From the NCBI GenBank assembly GCA_024409235.1, contig JAKSUA010000011.1:1-64000 (forward strand): a stretch of 64,000 bases of DNA. Reading direction: 5' to 3'. Shown here one piece after another: positions 9,901-19,325 of the stretch. Within the stretch, counting starts at the first letter, position 1; every line of letters begins with the position of its first letter. Origin of the DNA: Bacteroidales bacterium (GTDB taxonomy: Bacteria; Bacteroidota; Bacteroidia; Bacteroidales; UBA1715). Both the position numbers and the translations under genes were made by a program. The notes beneath the pieces were generated by a model, which was not told the origin of the DNA, searched no databases, and worked only from the letters and a program-made list of their open reading frames with translations.

Positions 9901-12900
9901 AGTACGCATATTTTAATTCATATTCTCCCGGAGCATATTGGGTTGGATCAATTTCTGAAATACGTTTTCCATTGAAAGCAAACACAGTTCCCTCCAAATT
10001 TGACTGAGGAACTTTTACTCCTTCATTAATACAAATTACTTCATCTATTGTTACGATTATTTCCGGAGATGGATTAATTCTCAATGAAACAGGTGTTGCA
10101 ACACCTTCACAACCATTTTTACCTTTTGTTGTTTGAGTTACAGACCAGTTGTAAAATCCTGCTATGCCACTTACATGGCTTGGTTCGAAAGATTCACCTT
10201 TATACACTACAACACCATCCTCATACCATGTGAATTCCACATTTTCTTTTCCACTTGCAACAAACATTGGAATTTCATCAGTTGCACATATCTCATCTCT
10301 TTCAATATAAACTGAAGGAGCCGGAGTTGGACATTTTATACGGTCAACCTGAATAGTAGCACATTCACTCTCACAACCATATTTGTCAACCTGAGTAACA
10401 CCATAATCCTCACTTTGTAATCCAACCAAACCAGTTTTAAATGATGTTCCTTGATACAACAATTCTTTTGTTTCGCACGCGTCGTACCATTTTATTTTGT
10501 TTTTCGTATCACTAGGAGTTGCTTCCAATACTGTTTCGTAATCGCTTTCCAACTGTGTTATTGGAGTTACAACATCCAAAGCATCTACATGATGAACATA
10601 AAATCTTGAAGATTCTTCTGCAGAGCAATGCGTATCCGAAGTAACATAACTTACAGTAATTGGGATATAATTGCCAATTGTGGTTGCATTCTGAGGATAA
10701 AAATATCCATTTTCAACTGCTTCGCCACTAAACGTATATACGCCGCCTTCAATATTTGTTGATACTTCTATTAAAACAGGATCACTATAATCACAATAAT
10801 GAAGAGTCTCATTATCAATAGATATTTCTGGATTTGGATTTACCGTAAGAACAACAGTGGCGGCAGGTCCTTCACAAGCGTCTTCTCCCACAGTTGTCTG
10901 TGTTACCGTCCATGTTGTGGTTCCAGCTTTTCCTTTTAATGTTGTCGGAGTATAAGATGAAGGATTAGAAACACTTGTTAAACGGCCATTTTTATACCAG
11001 TTAATAGTTGCTCCTTCCTCCGATGAAACTACAAACGTAGGTACATTGTCGGAAGCACAAATAGAAGCAGTTACTTCTTTTTGTGGCAGTGCATCTGAAA
11101 ATGTTACCGATGGTGCAGGCGTAGGACAATCTACAATTGTCAACTTCATACATGCTGGTTCACTTGTACAAGTTCCGTCTGTCTCTGTTACACAATAACT
11201 CCATTCTCCTGAATTTTCAGAACTTGGATGTTTAACAGTTTCTCCTGTTGTCTTTGTTCCACTTTCATCCTCCCATACTAATGTTCCGCCATTTCCTTCT
11301 GCAGTAATTACTAAATCTGGTGATGTTACCACAATTTGTTTGTCATTCACTTTAGGCGAAGCTATTTCTCTAATTTCAAATGATTTTGTTACTTCACTAG
11401 TACAGTTATTTTCATCTGTATATACATATTTCAACACATAATTATCAACAAGTAAATCATTTGTATTGATTCCGGTAACTGCATTGTCATTAACATACAA
11501 AGTTCCTCCAGCAGGCGAAACCATAGGATTTACTTCTCCTGTGTTTTTACATTCTACAGAATTTGAAATCAAACTCAAAATAGGAAGCTTGTTAACCTTA
11601 ACTGATTGTATAACAGAATTTTCGCAACCTTCCTCTACTACTTTATATGTTACATTAAAATCTCCAGCCTGTTCTGGTGAGAATTTATTATCAGTGACAT
11701 GTTCTCCTGAGAACTCTCCTGTAGCAGGTTCTGCATACTGCAACAAATCAAAAACCTCATCATCAACACACGATGATTTTATCTTACTTAACGAAATTGC
11801 CGGTTTTGCATTTACTTTTATTGTTAAAGACTCCGAATTAAAACAGCTCTTTTCGTCTGTATAAGAATATGTGACTGTTGTTTCTGAGCCAGCTGTTACG
11901 GCAGCAGGATTAAACATTTTTTCTCTTGAAACACCTAATCCACTAAATTGTCCACCCTTTGGAGAAACATAATCACTTAAATCAAATTCATCGTCATATT
12001 CACATTTTTCAGGAATTTGCTCTAATGATATCGAAGGTAAATTATTAACAATCAAAGATTTTTCAACAGAATTAGAACATTGATTATCATCAGTATATGA
12101 ATATGTCAACTGATATGGACTATTCGTTACATCCGGGCTAATTGTTGTAATCTCGTTTCCTTCATACATTACAACACCGTTTTCCTGTGACTTATATTTA
12201 GCCAACTGAATCGTTTCTGATTTATCGCAAACTTCAGCTGGTATGTCAAAACTTACCGATGGCAAAGCATTTATTATATAAGTAATACTTGACTTACCAC
12301 TCTCGCATCTTGCATCGTTATCATACAAAGAAACATAGAATGTATATGAACCAGCCTCGGTTTGAGTTGGAATATATGTTTTTGTTGCCTCATCATGAAC
12401 TTTCGAGTCATTATAATACCAACGAACATTGCCTTCTTCCGCTGTTACAGTTAATGTTTTCTTTACATTATCTGTTTCGCCCTTACAAACCTTCACAATA
12501 TTAGTAACAGGTACTGGCGCTTCTGCTCCACATTCTGAAATATCTAAACTTACAGCAGTTTTCTCCGAAACACAACCTCCTTCTGTACTCACAACATAAT
12601 ATGTATATTTACCCGGTTTACCTTGTACTCCATCTATCACAACAGATGCTTCCGGTGTATAAGAATTACCTTCCCCTACCTTTACAGTTAAATCTTCATC
12701 AGAATACCACAACTGATTAACTCCCGTTGCTACTAAATCTGGAATAGTTCCAGCAGACACTTTTGTGTAAACTTTTGAAACATCTGTACCAACAGGTTTT
12801 TCCGGATCATAAACTTTTATAGTCTTTGCCACAGAATTTGAACAAACGCCATCTGAATACTCATATACAATAGAATACTCCTGCTTAATTGTTGCCAAAT

Positions 12901-15900
12901 TTGGATTAAATCCTGATTCCAAATTCATACTTGGTGTTGCAGTGAAAGTTCCACCTGTCTTATTTCCTGTCAAGGAAATAATCGATTCTGACTTACATGC
13001 AGTTTCCGGAAGTTCAAAATCCACATCAGGTTTGTCCTGTACAGTTATTGAGATTTCCTCGGATTTTGAACATCCATTAACCTCATACGTGTATGTTATC
13101 TTATGTGTTCCCACACCAGCCACAGCAGGAGAAAATACAGAACCGGAAACACCAGTTCCAGACCATTCTCCCGTTCCACCCGCAGGAGTAGCAGTAGCTT
13201 TTAACGTTACATTTTCACCATCGACACATTGATTTGCAACGGCATCAATTGAGATTACCGGAACAGGATTTACAACAACGGTAGCAGTTCCTTGTTCACT
13301 TGTACAATTACCAACTTTCACAATAAGCGAATACTCACCTGACGCTACAGTTGAAACAGCATCTATAGTAAGTTTTTGTTCAGAAGAGCTGAATTTATTA
13401 GGACCTGACCATGAATATGTCCCTTCGGAATCTGTCTCCAATGTCAATTCTGATTCAGCACAAACTGGCGAATTTGTTGTAATTACCGGTTTTGTTGGAG
13501 GTTCTAATGTTTTTACTTCAATATCTATTCTTTCACTTTCGCAATTCTTAACAGTTTGAGAAACATAATAATGTACACTTCCGACAGTAGATGTAGATGG
13601 AACCAACGTTTTATGCGTTGTAGTTCCTGTTGAAGTTGTGTACCATTTTAGATTCTCTCCTGTTGCAGAAAGTTTTTCTGAAACAAGTTCTCCCTTACAA
13701 TACTGTATTAATTTATTGTCATCATCAACAACAGGTACATCTGGAATAGGATTTATTTCCACCAACGTAGCAGCTGATTCACTAGAACAATTATTAACAG
13801 TTACAATCAAACTATATTCTCCTGATGCTGATACCTTCGGATTCTGAAGATCTGAAGTAAACTCATCCGGTCCCGCCCATGTATATGTAGCCGATGATAC
13901 CGATGATACCGATAATGTTACTTCCTCACCGTCACATTTTGGACCATTATTTGTCGGCACTGGTGTTTTTGGAATTGAATTCACAACAACATTTACCGCA
14001 GCCTCATCACTCACACAGTCTCCTACTGTAACAACAAGTGTATATTCTCCTTCATATTTAGAAGAAATATTTTTTATCGTTGGATTTTGTGCTATTGTGT
14101 GGAAACCATTTGGACCATTCCATTCATACGTACCGTCCAACTCTGTTCCCAATTCCAATGTTTCTCCCTCACAAATTGGTGAATTTACCGTAATTTCCGG
14201 AGCAGCAGGTTTATCAACCACAGAAACTATAACTTCCTCACGTTCACTTTCACAACCATCAACAGTTTGAGTTACATAATAAGTGACATCTTTTACAACA
14301 CTTGACGATGGTACCGGTGTTGTTGCTAACGCTGTAGCTGCAGTAGCTGTGCTATACCACTGAATATTCTTCCCTGTTGCAGATAAAGCAGTTGTTGCAG
14401 CTCCCTTACAATATAATATTGGAGATTTTGCTTCAGGTTTTTCTGGCACTGGATTTACAACCACAGTTGCAACAGCTTCATCACTCGCACAACCAAATTC
14501 TGAAGTAACAACAACAGAATAATCACCAGCGGCATCAACAGTTGCTGACGCTATTGTATTATCAACCTCATCTGAAGTATAACCATTTGGACCTGTCCAC
14601 GCATAACTTGCATTCTTCATAGACAAAGTAGAAATTGTCAAATCGCTTCCCGCACACACAGGACTATTTGTAGTAATCTTTGGAGTAGATGGCTTTGGAT
14701 TTACAACAACCGAGATTTCCGCTTTATCACTTTCTTCTCCATTTAAAATCTGAGAAACATAATATGTAGTTGTTCCATAATCAGCAGTTGAAGGTGTTGG
14801 AGCTTTTGACAACTTCGTTTTCTTATCGGTATCATACCAAACAAGTTCACCTTCGGCTTCTGCCGTCAAAACTTCACTTTCTTCTCCCTGACAATATTTA
14901 ACATCCTCAACAATAGGTTGTTCAGGTTTTGTGTTAGAACACTCTACAACAGCTTGTGCTCTAATCTCATCGTCTGCATGTCCTAATAAAGATACATGAG
15001 CCTCATTTATAATCCTCTCGCTGCATTCTTTAACAGTTGCTGTAACCGAGACTGTATATTTTTTACCAAATGGTATCGGATTATCCATGCCTTGTTCAAA
15101 AGTCCAGACCACATTCCCATTCGATAATAAACCTCCATCTGTTGCACTCACAAACTCTAATTCCGAAGGAAAATCATCTACAATCTTCAAATTATATGCA
15201 TAATCAGTGTGAACATGAATATTTGAATATTTATGATTTCCATGTGCAGGACTGTTAAAGCCAAACTTTCCTTCTTTTACTGGTACGTTTTCTACTGTAA
15301 ATGGAGCTGAAGCTGATGTGTCGGCAGAATTCCATAAACGAAGAATAGTTCCAGATAAATCTATTGCGAAATGAATATCCGAAGAACTTTCTGCAATACG
15401 TTCTGTTTTATTTCCATAGGTAACAACAAGAACACCATAGTCTTTTTTTACTGTGATTTTCTGGTCTCCTCGGAAAATGAAAGTTGCTTCTGCATATTCA
15501 GTTAAAGAGGCATCGAATTCAACATATATGTTCTCACTAGTAGAATTATTATACATTGTAGTTGTACCGGAATTGTTAGTGACAGTTCCATTTGAAACAC
15601 TTCCTCCAGACCAATCACTTGCATTTGCTCCTGCATTATTTGTTAAATAACCATGTGTTTGCTCATATTCTAAATCAAATGTTATATTGTCGCCTACTCC
15701 AACTGTTTCTGAACTTGCAACTTTACTAAGAGTAGTTGGGACTACAGGTTCCGGAACTTTTGCACATGTTATGGTAACCGTTGCCGTATCAGCTATTGGT
15801 GAGTTTAAATCTGCATAAATCCATGCCAGATTTTCAATATCTTCATCTGCTGACTGACATTTTGCACCTGATGGGAAATTGGCAGTTGCAGAATAAACAA

Positions 15901-18856
15901 TACTACCTTTTTGTTTGATTTGAAGCATTGGAATCTTCCATTCTACAACGTCTCTGCCGTCTGCTATTTTGTAAGTACGCCACGATGCTCCACTATTCTC
16001 TAAAGGACACTTACCTTGAAATGCCACGAAAGTCAACCCTTTTGGCAATGTATCAACTATTACCACATTCTCAGCATCTCGTCCTGCCATAGGGCCTGTA
16101 CCAAGAATACGACGCCACGTGTAACCATCAAATTCTTCGACCAATATATTGTTGATAGTTGCCTTGGGTTTTTCACAAATCGAAGGATTGTATGTTGTAA
16201 CTTCTTTTTCAATTGATTTTCCTGTTGTTGGATCAATTTCCTGCCAACTCGGAGTTACAGGATTATACGTTCCATCATCTTCATCTTCATATATTTTCGT
16301 ACTATACGACCAGTCATCTTCAAAGTTCGTAGCCGACCAATCCGAAGGATTTATATAACCAAAAACACGCAAAGGCTCTGCTCCACCACGGTGAACACGT
16401 GCACCCATTCCATAGTAATTACTGATATGTCCTGTACTTGTAACCAAAAGTGGTGCAAATTGCAAAAGCAATCGTTGATTCCATTTTCCGTATTCATCAC
16501 TACCTTCCACAACCGTTTCATGACTTACCGAAATTTTATCATTTTCGGAACGTTTACCTTCGTACACTGCCGTGTACCAATTCCATCCTGCTCTACCATT
16601 TGCTGCAAGTTGTTTCATACTTGCGTCATACATATAGTAGGCTATTCGATAATTGCCATAATTGATGTAAGGCTCAATAGCATCATTATAAAGACGAAAA
16701 CGAAGCCACATTTGCGAACCGCCATTTTTTACAGCATTTGAAACAGCAACCCCAACACGTGGACGACCACCATCAAGCCATCCTGCCTCCGAAGAGTTTT
16801 CAAAACTAATTGTATAGTTTACAACAGCACCTGGATTAGCTTGCTCGCGATCAGCTGTTTTTTCAATTATCAACGAACGCTTGATTACATCCACACAGTT
16901 TCGCTGCATTGTTGGTGTTATCGCGTTTGGATATTCGTTCGATGTCCAACCTAAGCCATTAGAACAAGTAATATCGGCAGTTGTACAATAACGACCTGAT
17001 GCACTCGGTCCAATCTTTACAGAGTAAGAAACACGTCCTTTTGTAACATCCACAGAAGCATCTTTCACTCCAGGGACATTTCCTATTTCCCATGTAACAG
17101 TATGATTTTTTGCATTATAAACACCTCCATTCGTTGCACTTACGAAAATAAAATCTTTGGGTACATTTTCTACAATCTTTACATCGGTTGCATCTACCGA
17201 ACCATAGTTTCGATAATCAAGATGGTACGTAAGCTCGTCACCAGTGTATGCACAGGAAACACTATCTTCCACTACACGATAAATCTTCATATTTGCTTGC
17301 GGAACCATTTTGCTTGGTGCTTGGTGGTTACCTGTTGCAATCAACATACCCAACAAACGGAAAAATCCATGGAAATATACTGGTACGCTACTTAAATATC
17401 CATCTCCACCAGTTTTTACATCCCACTCAATGTTACATTGACGATACAATTGACCAAGCAATTCCAAATCTTGAGCTGCAACAGCCGACGGAGTACCACA
17501 GGCAGGGACCCAGTTCAGTGTAAATGCTGATTTTACTGAAGTTCCATCGGGATTGATGTCCCATTGCAAAGTAGATGGACCTTTGTATGTAACATCAGGT
17601 CCACCACCATATTTTGTACAGGCACAGCCTTTCCCCCAATCCTGCGGACTACTCATATACCCGCTGAATTGTTTTGCTGCATTTAACTCATACGAATTTC
17701 CTCCATCAACAACTTTGTGCGTTGTAGGATTCCAAGAATATGTTGGATTTCCATGCCAAACATAGTTCAATGCCGTACGCCATGGAGATCGAAATCGTCC
17801 ACCCTGATTACCAGCTTCCATTGTAACCACATTTGCATTACTTACTGATGCCATTTCACCAAGGAATATATTTGTAGACGATTGTCCTACCCAATTTCCA
17901 ACCATCCAGTCACCCGAAGCTTCTGCACGACGATATTGTTCGCGTTCCCATGCCGGAGAATAGTCAAGGTCCAACTTCTGAAGTAAATCATAAAATTCGC
18001 GAAAATACCCAGTTGCCAAATAGTCTGTATGCATTTGTTGCGGACCTCCATATTCTGGATATTTCTGTATACCATTTTCCACATAATAATTCGCTGCCTG
18101 CGAAGCCCAACCCGTAATTTCTGTCCAGGTATCACCGTTTTTCATATAACCATCAAAACCAACTTCACCGGTATTGTTTCGTTGTGGATTTTCTGTTGGG
18201 AAACGAGTACTCATAGCCACTAAACCACGAATAACATCAATCATTTCCTTTCTGTACGAAATCATATTGCCTTTGGAATCCTTTACTCCCATATCGTCAC
18301 CCCACTGCATCCAAGCAACATAAAGGGCAAGAGCAATATCTACATCACCATCGGTTGCCGAATTTGCATTGTCTTTCAATGCATAATCGCCGTATGCATA
18401 GTTTGGTTCTAAAACAACGCCATCAATGTAACGTGGTTGCTTTACACGAGCTTTGTCGTGCACACACATCCAAAGACCATCAAAAGATGTCTTATCTCCC
18501 ATAAGTGCAGCAGCTAAAAGCGAATACCCGTCACCTTCACGACAATCGTATGGACATCCAATGTTTCCTCGAATATATTTTACTCCATTTACAACATCAC
18601 CAGTATACGTCCACTCATTTGCGAAAATCTGATAGGCATCACGAATATCTTGTTCCATTTCGGCATGTACAACACCTTCAGGGTTTTGTGTTCCTAAGTT
18701 TTCAAGCTTATGGGATGTACCCCATGAATAATCTAAAAATTGAGGGAATGGGAAATTAGGATTTCCTGAATTTATATGAACCGTTACCTCATTTTGCGCA
18801 CCTACAGTTAATGCCAATAAAATAAAACCGAAAAATACTATTATTTTATGTCTCAT
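6977..18856 (-). CDS. Giant T9SS-secreted protein: GH8-like domain, Ig array, CHU_C
   Basis: The ATG at 18856 gives 3959 residues with a signal peptide of about 21 residues (IIVFFGFILLALTVGA). Residues about 50-510 resemble glycoside hydrolase family 8. REGDGYSLLAAALMGD carries the likely proton donor Glu107, and ATDGDVDIALALYVAW carries Asp169. Family 8 contains endoglucanases, licheninases, chitosanases and xylanases; the substrate is unknown. A DUF11-type domain (about 525-650) and other beta domains follow. From about 1300 to 3700 there is a long array of Ig-like modules with recurring CxGxxxxLxA, WY and YYVxQ patterns. A PKD-like domain (about 3755-3855) and the gliding-motility C-terminal domain (CHU_C, T9SS type B) end the protein. 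The longer frame from a TTG at 18880 adds only 8 residues. Confidence 0.88.
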   Translation of the reverse strand: MRHKIIVFFGFILLALTVGAQNEVTVHINSGNPNFPFPQFLDYSWGTSHKLENLGTQNPEGVVHAEMEQDIRDAYQIFANEWTYTGDVVNGVKYIRGNIGCPYDCREGDGYSLLAAALMGDKTSFDGLWMCVHDKARVKQPRYIDGVVLEPNYAYGDYALKDNANSATDGDVDIALALYVAWMQWGDDMGVKDSKGNMISYRKEMIDVIRGLVAMSTRFPTENPQRNNTGEVGFDGYMKNGDTWTEITGWASQAANYYVENGIQKYPEYGGPQQMHTDYLATGYFREFYDLLQKLDLDYSPAWEREQYRRAEASGDWMVGNWVGQSSTNIFLGEMASVSNANVVTMEAGNQGGRFRSPWRTALNYVWHGNPTYSWNPTTHKVVDGGNSYELNAAKQFSGYMSSPQDWGKGCACTKYGGGPDVTYKGPSTLQWDINPDGTSVKSAFTLNWVPACGTPSAVAAQDLELLGQLYRQCNIEWDVKTGGDGYLSSVPVYFHGFFRLLGMLIATGNHQAPSKMVPQANMKIYRVVEDSVSCAYTGDELTYHLDYRNYGSVDATDVKIVENVPKDFIFVSATNGGVYNAKNHTVTWEIGNVPGVKDASVDVTKGRVSYSVKIGPSASGRYCTTADITCSNGLGWTSNEYPNAITPTMQRNCVDVIKRSLIIEKTADREQANPGAVVNYTISFENSSEAGWLDGGRPRVGVAVSNAVKNGGSQMWLRFRLYNDAIEPYINYGNYRIAYYMYDASMKQLAANGRAGWNWYTAVYEGKRSENDKISVSHETVVEGSDEYGKWNQRLLLQFAPLLVTSTGHISNYYGMGARVHRGGAEPLRVFGYINPSDWSATNFEDDWSYSTKIYEDEDDGTYNPVTPSWQEIDPTTGKSIEKEVTTYNPSICEKPKATINNILVEEFDGYTWRRILGTGPMAGRDAENVVIVDTLPKGLTFVAFQGKCPLENSGASWRTYKIADGRDVVEWKIPMLQIKQKGSIVYSATANFPSGAKCQSADEDIENLAWIYADLNSPIADTATVTITCAKVPEPVVPTTLSKVASSETVGVGDNITFDLEYEQTHGYLTNNAGANASDWSGGSVSNGTVTNNSGTTTMYNNSTSENIYVEFDASLTEYAEATFIFRGDQKITVKKDYGVLVVTYGNKTERIAESSSDIHFAIDLSGTILRLWNSADTSASAPFTVENVPVKEGKFGFNSPAHGNHKYSNIHVHTDYAYNLKIVDDFPSELEFVSATDGGLLSNGNVVWTFEQGMDNPIPFGKKYTVSVTATVKECSERIINEAHVSLLGHADDEIRAQAVVECSNTKPEQPIVEDVKYCQGEESEVLTAEAEGELVWYDTDKKTKLSKAPTPSTADYGTTTYYVSQILNGEESDKAEISVVVNPKPSTPKITTNSPVCAGSDLTISTLSMKNASYAWTGPNGYTSDEVDNTIASATVDAAGDYSVVVTSEFGCASDEAVATVVVNPVPEKPEAKSPILYCKGAATTALSATGKNIQWYSTATAATALATTPVPSSSVVKDVTYYVTQTVDGCESEREEVIVSVVDKPAAPEITVNSPICEGETLELGTELDGTYEWNGPNGFHTIAQNPTIKNISSKYEGEYTLVVTVGDCVSDEAAVNVVVNSIPKTPVPTNNGPKCDGEEVTLSVSSVSSATYTWAGPDEFTSDLQNPKVSASGEYSLIVTVNNCSSESAATLVEINPIPDVPVVDDDNKLIQYCKGELVSEKLSATGENLKWYTTSTGTTTHKTLVPSTSTVGSVHYYVSQTVKNCESERIDIEVKTLEPPTKPVITTNSPVCAESELTLETDSEGTYSWSGPNKFSSSEQKLTIDAVSTVASGEYSLIVKVGNCTSEQGTATVVVNPVPVISIDAVANQCVDGENVTLKATATPAGGTGEWSGTGVSGSVFSPAVAGVGTHKITYTYEVNGCSKSEEISITVQDKPDVDFELPETACKSESIISLTGNKTGGTFTATPSMNLESGFNPNLATIKQEYSIVYEYSDGVCSNSVAKTIKVYDPEKPVGTDVSKVYTKVSAGTIPDLVATGVNQLWYSDEDLTVKVGEGNSYTPEASVVIDGVQGKPGKYTYYVVSTEGGCVSEKTAVSLDISECGAEAPVPVTNIVKVCKGETDNVKKTLTVTAEEGNVRWYYNDSKVHDEATKTYIPTQTEAGSYTFYVSLYDNDARCESGKSSITYIINALPSVSFDIPAEVCDKSETIQLAKYKSQENGVVMYEGNEITTISPDVTNSPYQLTYSYTDDNQCSNSVEKSLIVNNLPSISLEQIPEKCEYDDEFDLSDYVSPKGGQFSGLGVSREKMFNPAAVTAGSETTVTYSYTDEKSCFNSESLTIKVNAKPAISLSKIKSSCVDDEVFDLLQYAEPATGEFSGEHVTDNKFSPEQAGDFNVTYKVVEEGCENSVIQSVKVNKLPILSLISNSVECKNTGEVNPMVSPAGGTLYVNDNAVTGINTNDLLVDNYVLKYVYTDENNCTSEVTKSFEIREIASPKVNDKQIVVTSPDLVITAEGNGGTLVWEDESGTKTTGETVKHPSSENSGEWSYCVTETDGTCTSEPACMKLTIVDCPTPAPSVTFSDALPQKEVTASICASDNVPTFVVSSEEGATINWYKNGRLTSVSNPSSYTPTTLKGKAGTTTWTVTQTTVGEDACEGPAATVVLTVNPNPEISIDNETLHYCDYSDPVLIEVSTNIEGGVYTFSGEAVENGYFYPQNATTIGNYIPITVSYVTSDTHCSAEESSRFYVHHVDALDVVTPITQLESDYETVLEATPSDTKNKIKWYDACETKELLYQGTSFKTGLVGLQSEDYGVTQVDKYGCESECATIQVDRIKCPTPAPSVYIERDEICATDEIPMFVASGKENVEFTWYEDGVVVYKGESFEPSHVSGIAGFYNWSVTQTTKGKNGCEGVATPVSLRINPSPEIIVTIDEVICINEGVKVPQSNLEGTVFAFNGKRISEIDPTQYAPGEYELKYAYYDPKTGCTAVDPAVNCYEESCLRKKIEIREIPQVNVDNITNLVIAESFPITITSGNGGTYTWTDSENNVVGTGETIQHQFDVAVGSWTYCVTESDGVCSSDPSCLTYTLIDCPVPAPTIENRNIIGCTNEDMKSIVAENKDYTVRWYKASDMNTILWTGLTYTPDDITMAGVYKYYAAQYDGVCEGLPTLINYELKTTEQPEIEGNKVICENEELTLTAENKVAWYSADPSSSEPVAEDFMHVVSFDEANEYTLYVVYTDEYCSSNPLSISVQVNKVPDQPIVTTSNVCEGEDVEFTATGNDIIWYQGGFEIAEGNEYVVSETNAGEIIIQATQTVNGCMSEKTEEVTATIYSIPSRPTAVNTVICDYDDIEPVEVRAYAEVVKWYADEELTDLIEIGTVHTPKAKESKTFYVIQEENNCRSLPAEVSFTVQPQPSPVNFKQTSDIVSCVGNDVVIVAESSNSVYWYDDENGFPIFSGRYFTISNLEEGSYVFYAKQKDKYGCISEFAAKRVTLKPAPTEAIVIEEDSVCIYDEPGTLIVERTSSNENVSWIAPDGSILGIGDTLNVPAGLLSNPGIYLFRARTTVSSCSYETRKEKSVKYVILPQPSAPKLDKDFFCYDSSAVKLSAQGENILWYTPQYSLISGCPYNNNCTTYYVEPGTYEVLMTQMVDGCVSDTITNQFYISALPTPIITGKSELCANTNEVYVITKTDMENSIDWTLTGDRVSYAISDYNTGFVRSVDWTQPGVDTIFVIETNKYGCKGSTDYVVEVIPVPDAQFMTESLGQEGVVTFYNTSEKQILEEGDFEKEYHVDYYWDFGRSTDSTVVLENAKTFEQRYRYGEYTAEMTAVNEFGCSSKIDWSFFVDVEHRLYIPSAFAPLSTNAEVRVFKPKGVNCRTFEIWIYDAWNNLVYYSEGIDERGAPRAEWDGKVNGKMMQSGTYRYKVIVTYEDHEEENLKIVQKAKPIWGNVVLLR

Positions 18857-18932
18857 TTCTTTAATATTTCTTTGTCCCAAAAGACAACTTTCTTAAACAA
18901 AAGGTTACTCGTTTTTAGTTTCAAAATAAAGT

Positions 18933-18964
18933 TCAAAATTATAAAATTAGCTGTATTTATACAA
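18933..18964 (-). promoter_or_regulatory. Promoter of the giant GH8/Ig gene
   Basis: On the minus strand a TTG (18964-18962) is followed after 21 bases by TAATTTTG (18940-18933). This matches the Bacteroidota TTTG-N19-21-TAnnTTTG arrangement. The start codon at 18856 lies about 76 bases further on. Confidence 0.55.
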
Positions 18965-19297
18965 ATAAAAAACACTTTGGATTTTACAGATAAAACAAAA
19001 ACATCTACTATCATCTTACAATCTTATTTTTTACTATTTTTTCTCTTTAAAAAAGATTATCCCAGCTTCAACAATGATTGATTTATCTACTCTCTCAAAA
19101 GAACTTATTTGCGAGATTTAAAGCAAACCGTACGGATAAAAAAATTATTCTTTTATCATTTTTAACAAATTCCATTCTTTTGTTCCTTGATTCAAATAAA
19201 TAAACTATTTTCGCCGACGCTTTTAGGGAAGCACCTAAAAAATCTATACTTAACTCTATTTCGTATAGAATAAATTCATTATAAAAAAAGAATAGAT

Positions 19298-19305
19298 ACT
19301 TTCGC
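19298..19305 (+). promoter_or_regulatory. Weak -7-like box upstream of the efflux operon
   Basis: TACTTTCG differs at one position from TAnnTTTG and lies 20 bases before the tolC-like start codon. There is no obvious -33 element at the usual spacing. Confidence 0.3.
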
Positions 19306-19325
19306 ACCGAAAATCTAAATTTAAT

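Larger units (their letters stand above)
18857..19325. other. Divergent intergenic region, giant gene / efflux operon
   Basis: This 469-base AT-rich gap separates two divergent transcripts. It contains a good minus-strand promoter for the giant gene (18933-18964) and a weak plus-strand -7-like box at 19298-19305. Another weak box, TATTTTCG, is near 19207. I find no convincing open frame or RNA gene. The gap also coincides with the left edge of the segment in which plus-strand G/C skew reverses. Confidence 0.5.

Noticed and set aside
11466-11864. A 132-codon plus-strand frame inside the giant gene
   Set aside because: It is antisense to the Ig-like array and reads as a low-complexity shadow of it.
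13890-13915. A short tandem repeat of GATACCGAT-type units in the giant gene, considered as a phase-variable tract
   Set aside because: The unit is 9 bases, so changes keep the frame, and it is only about two and a half copies.
6977-18856. Regular repeats in the giant gene, considered as CRISPR or satellite DNA
   Set aside because: The repeats are at protein level, spaced by domain length, and the DNA copies are not near-identical.
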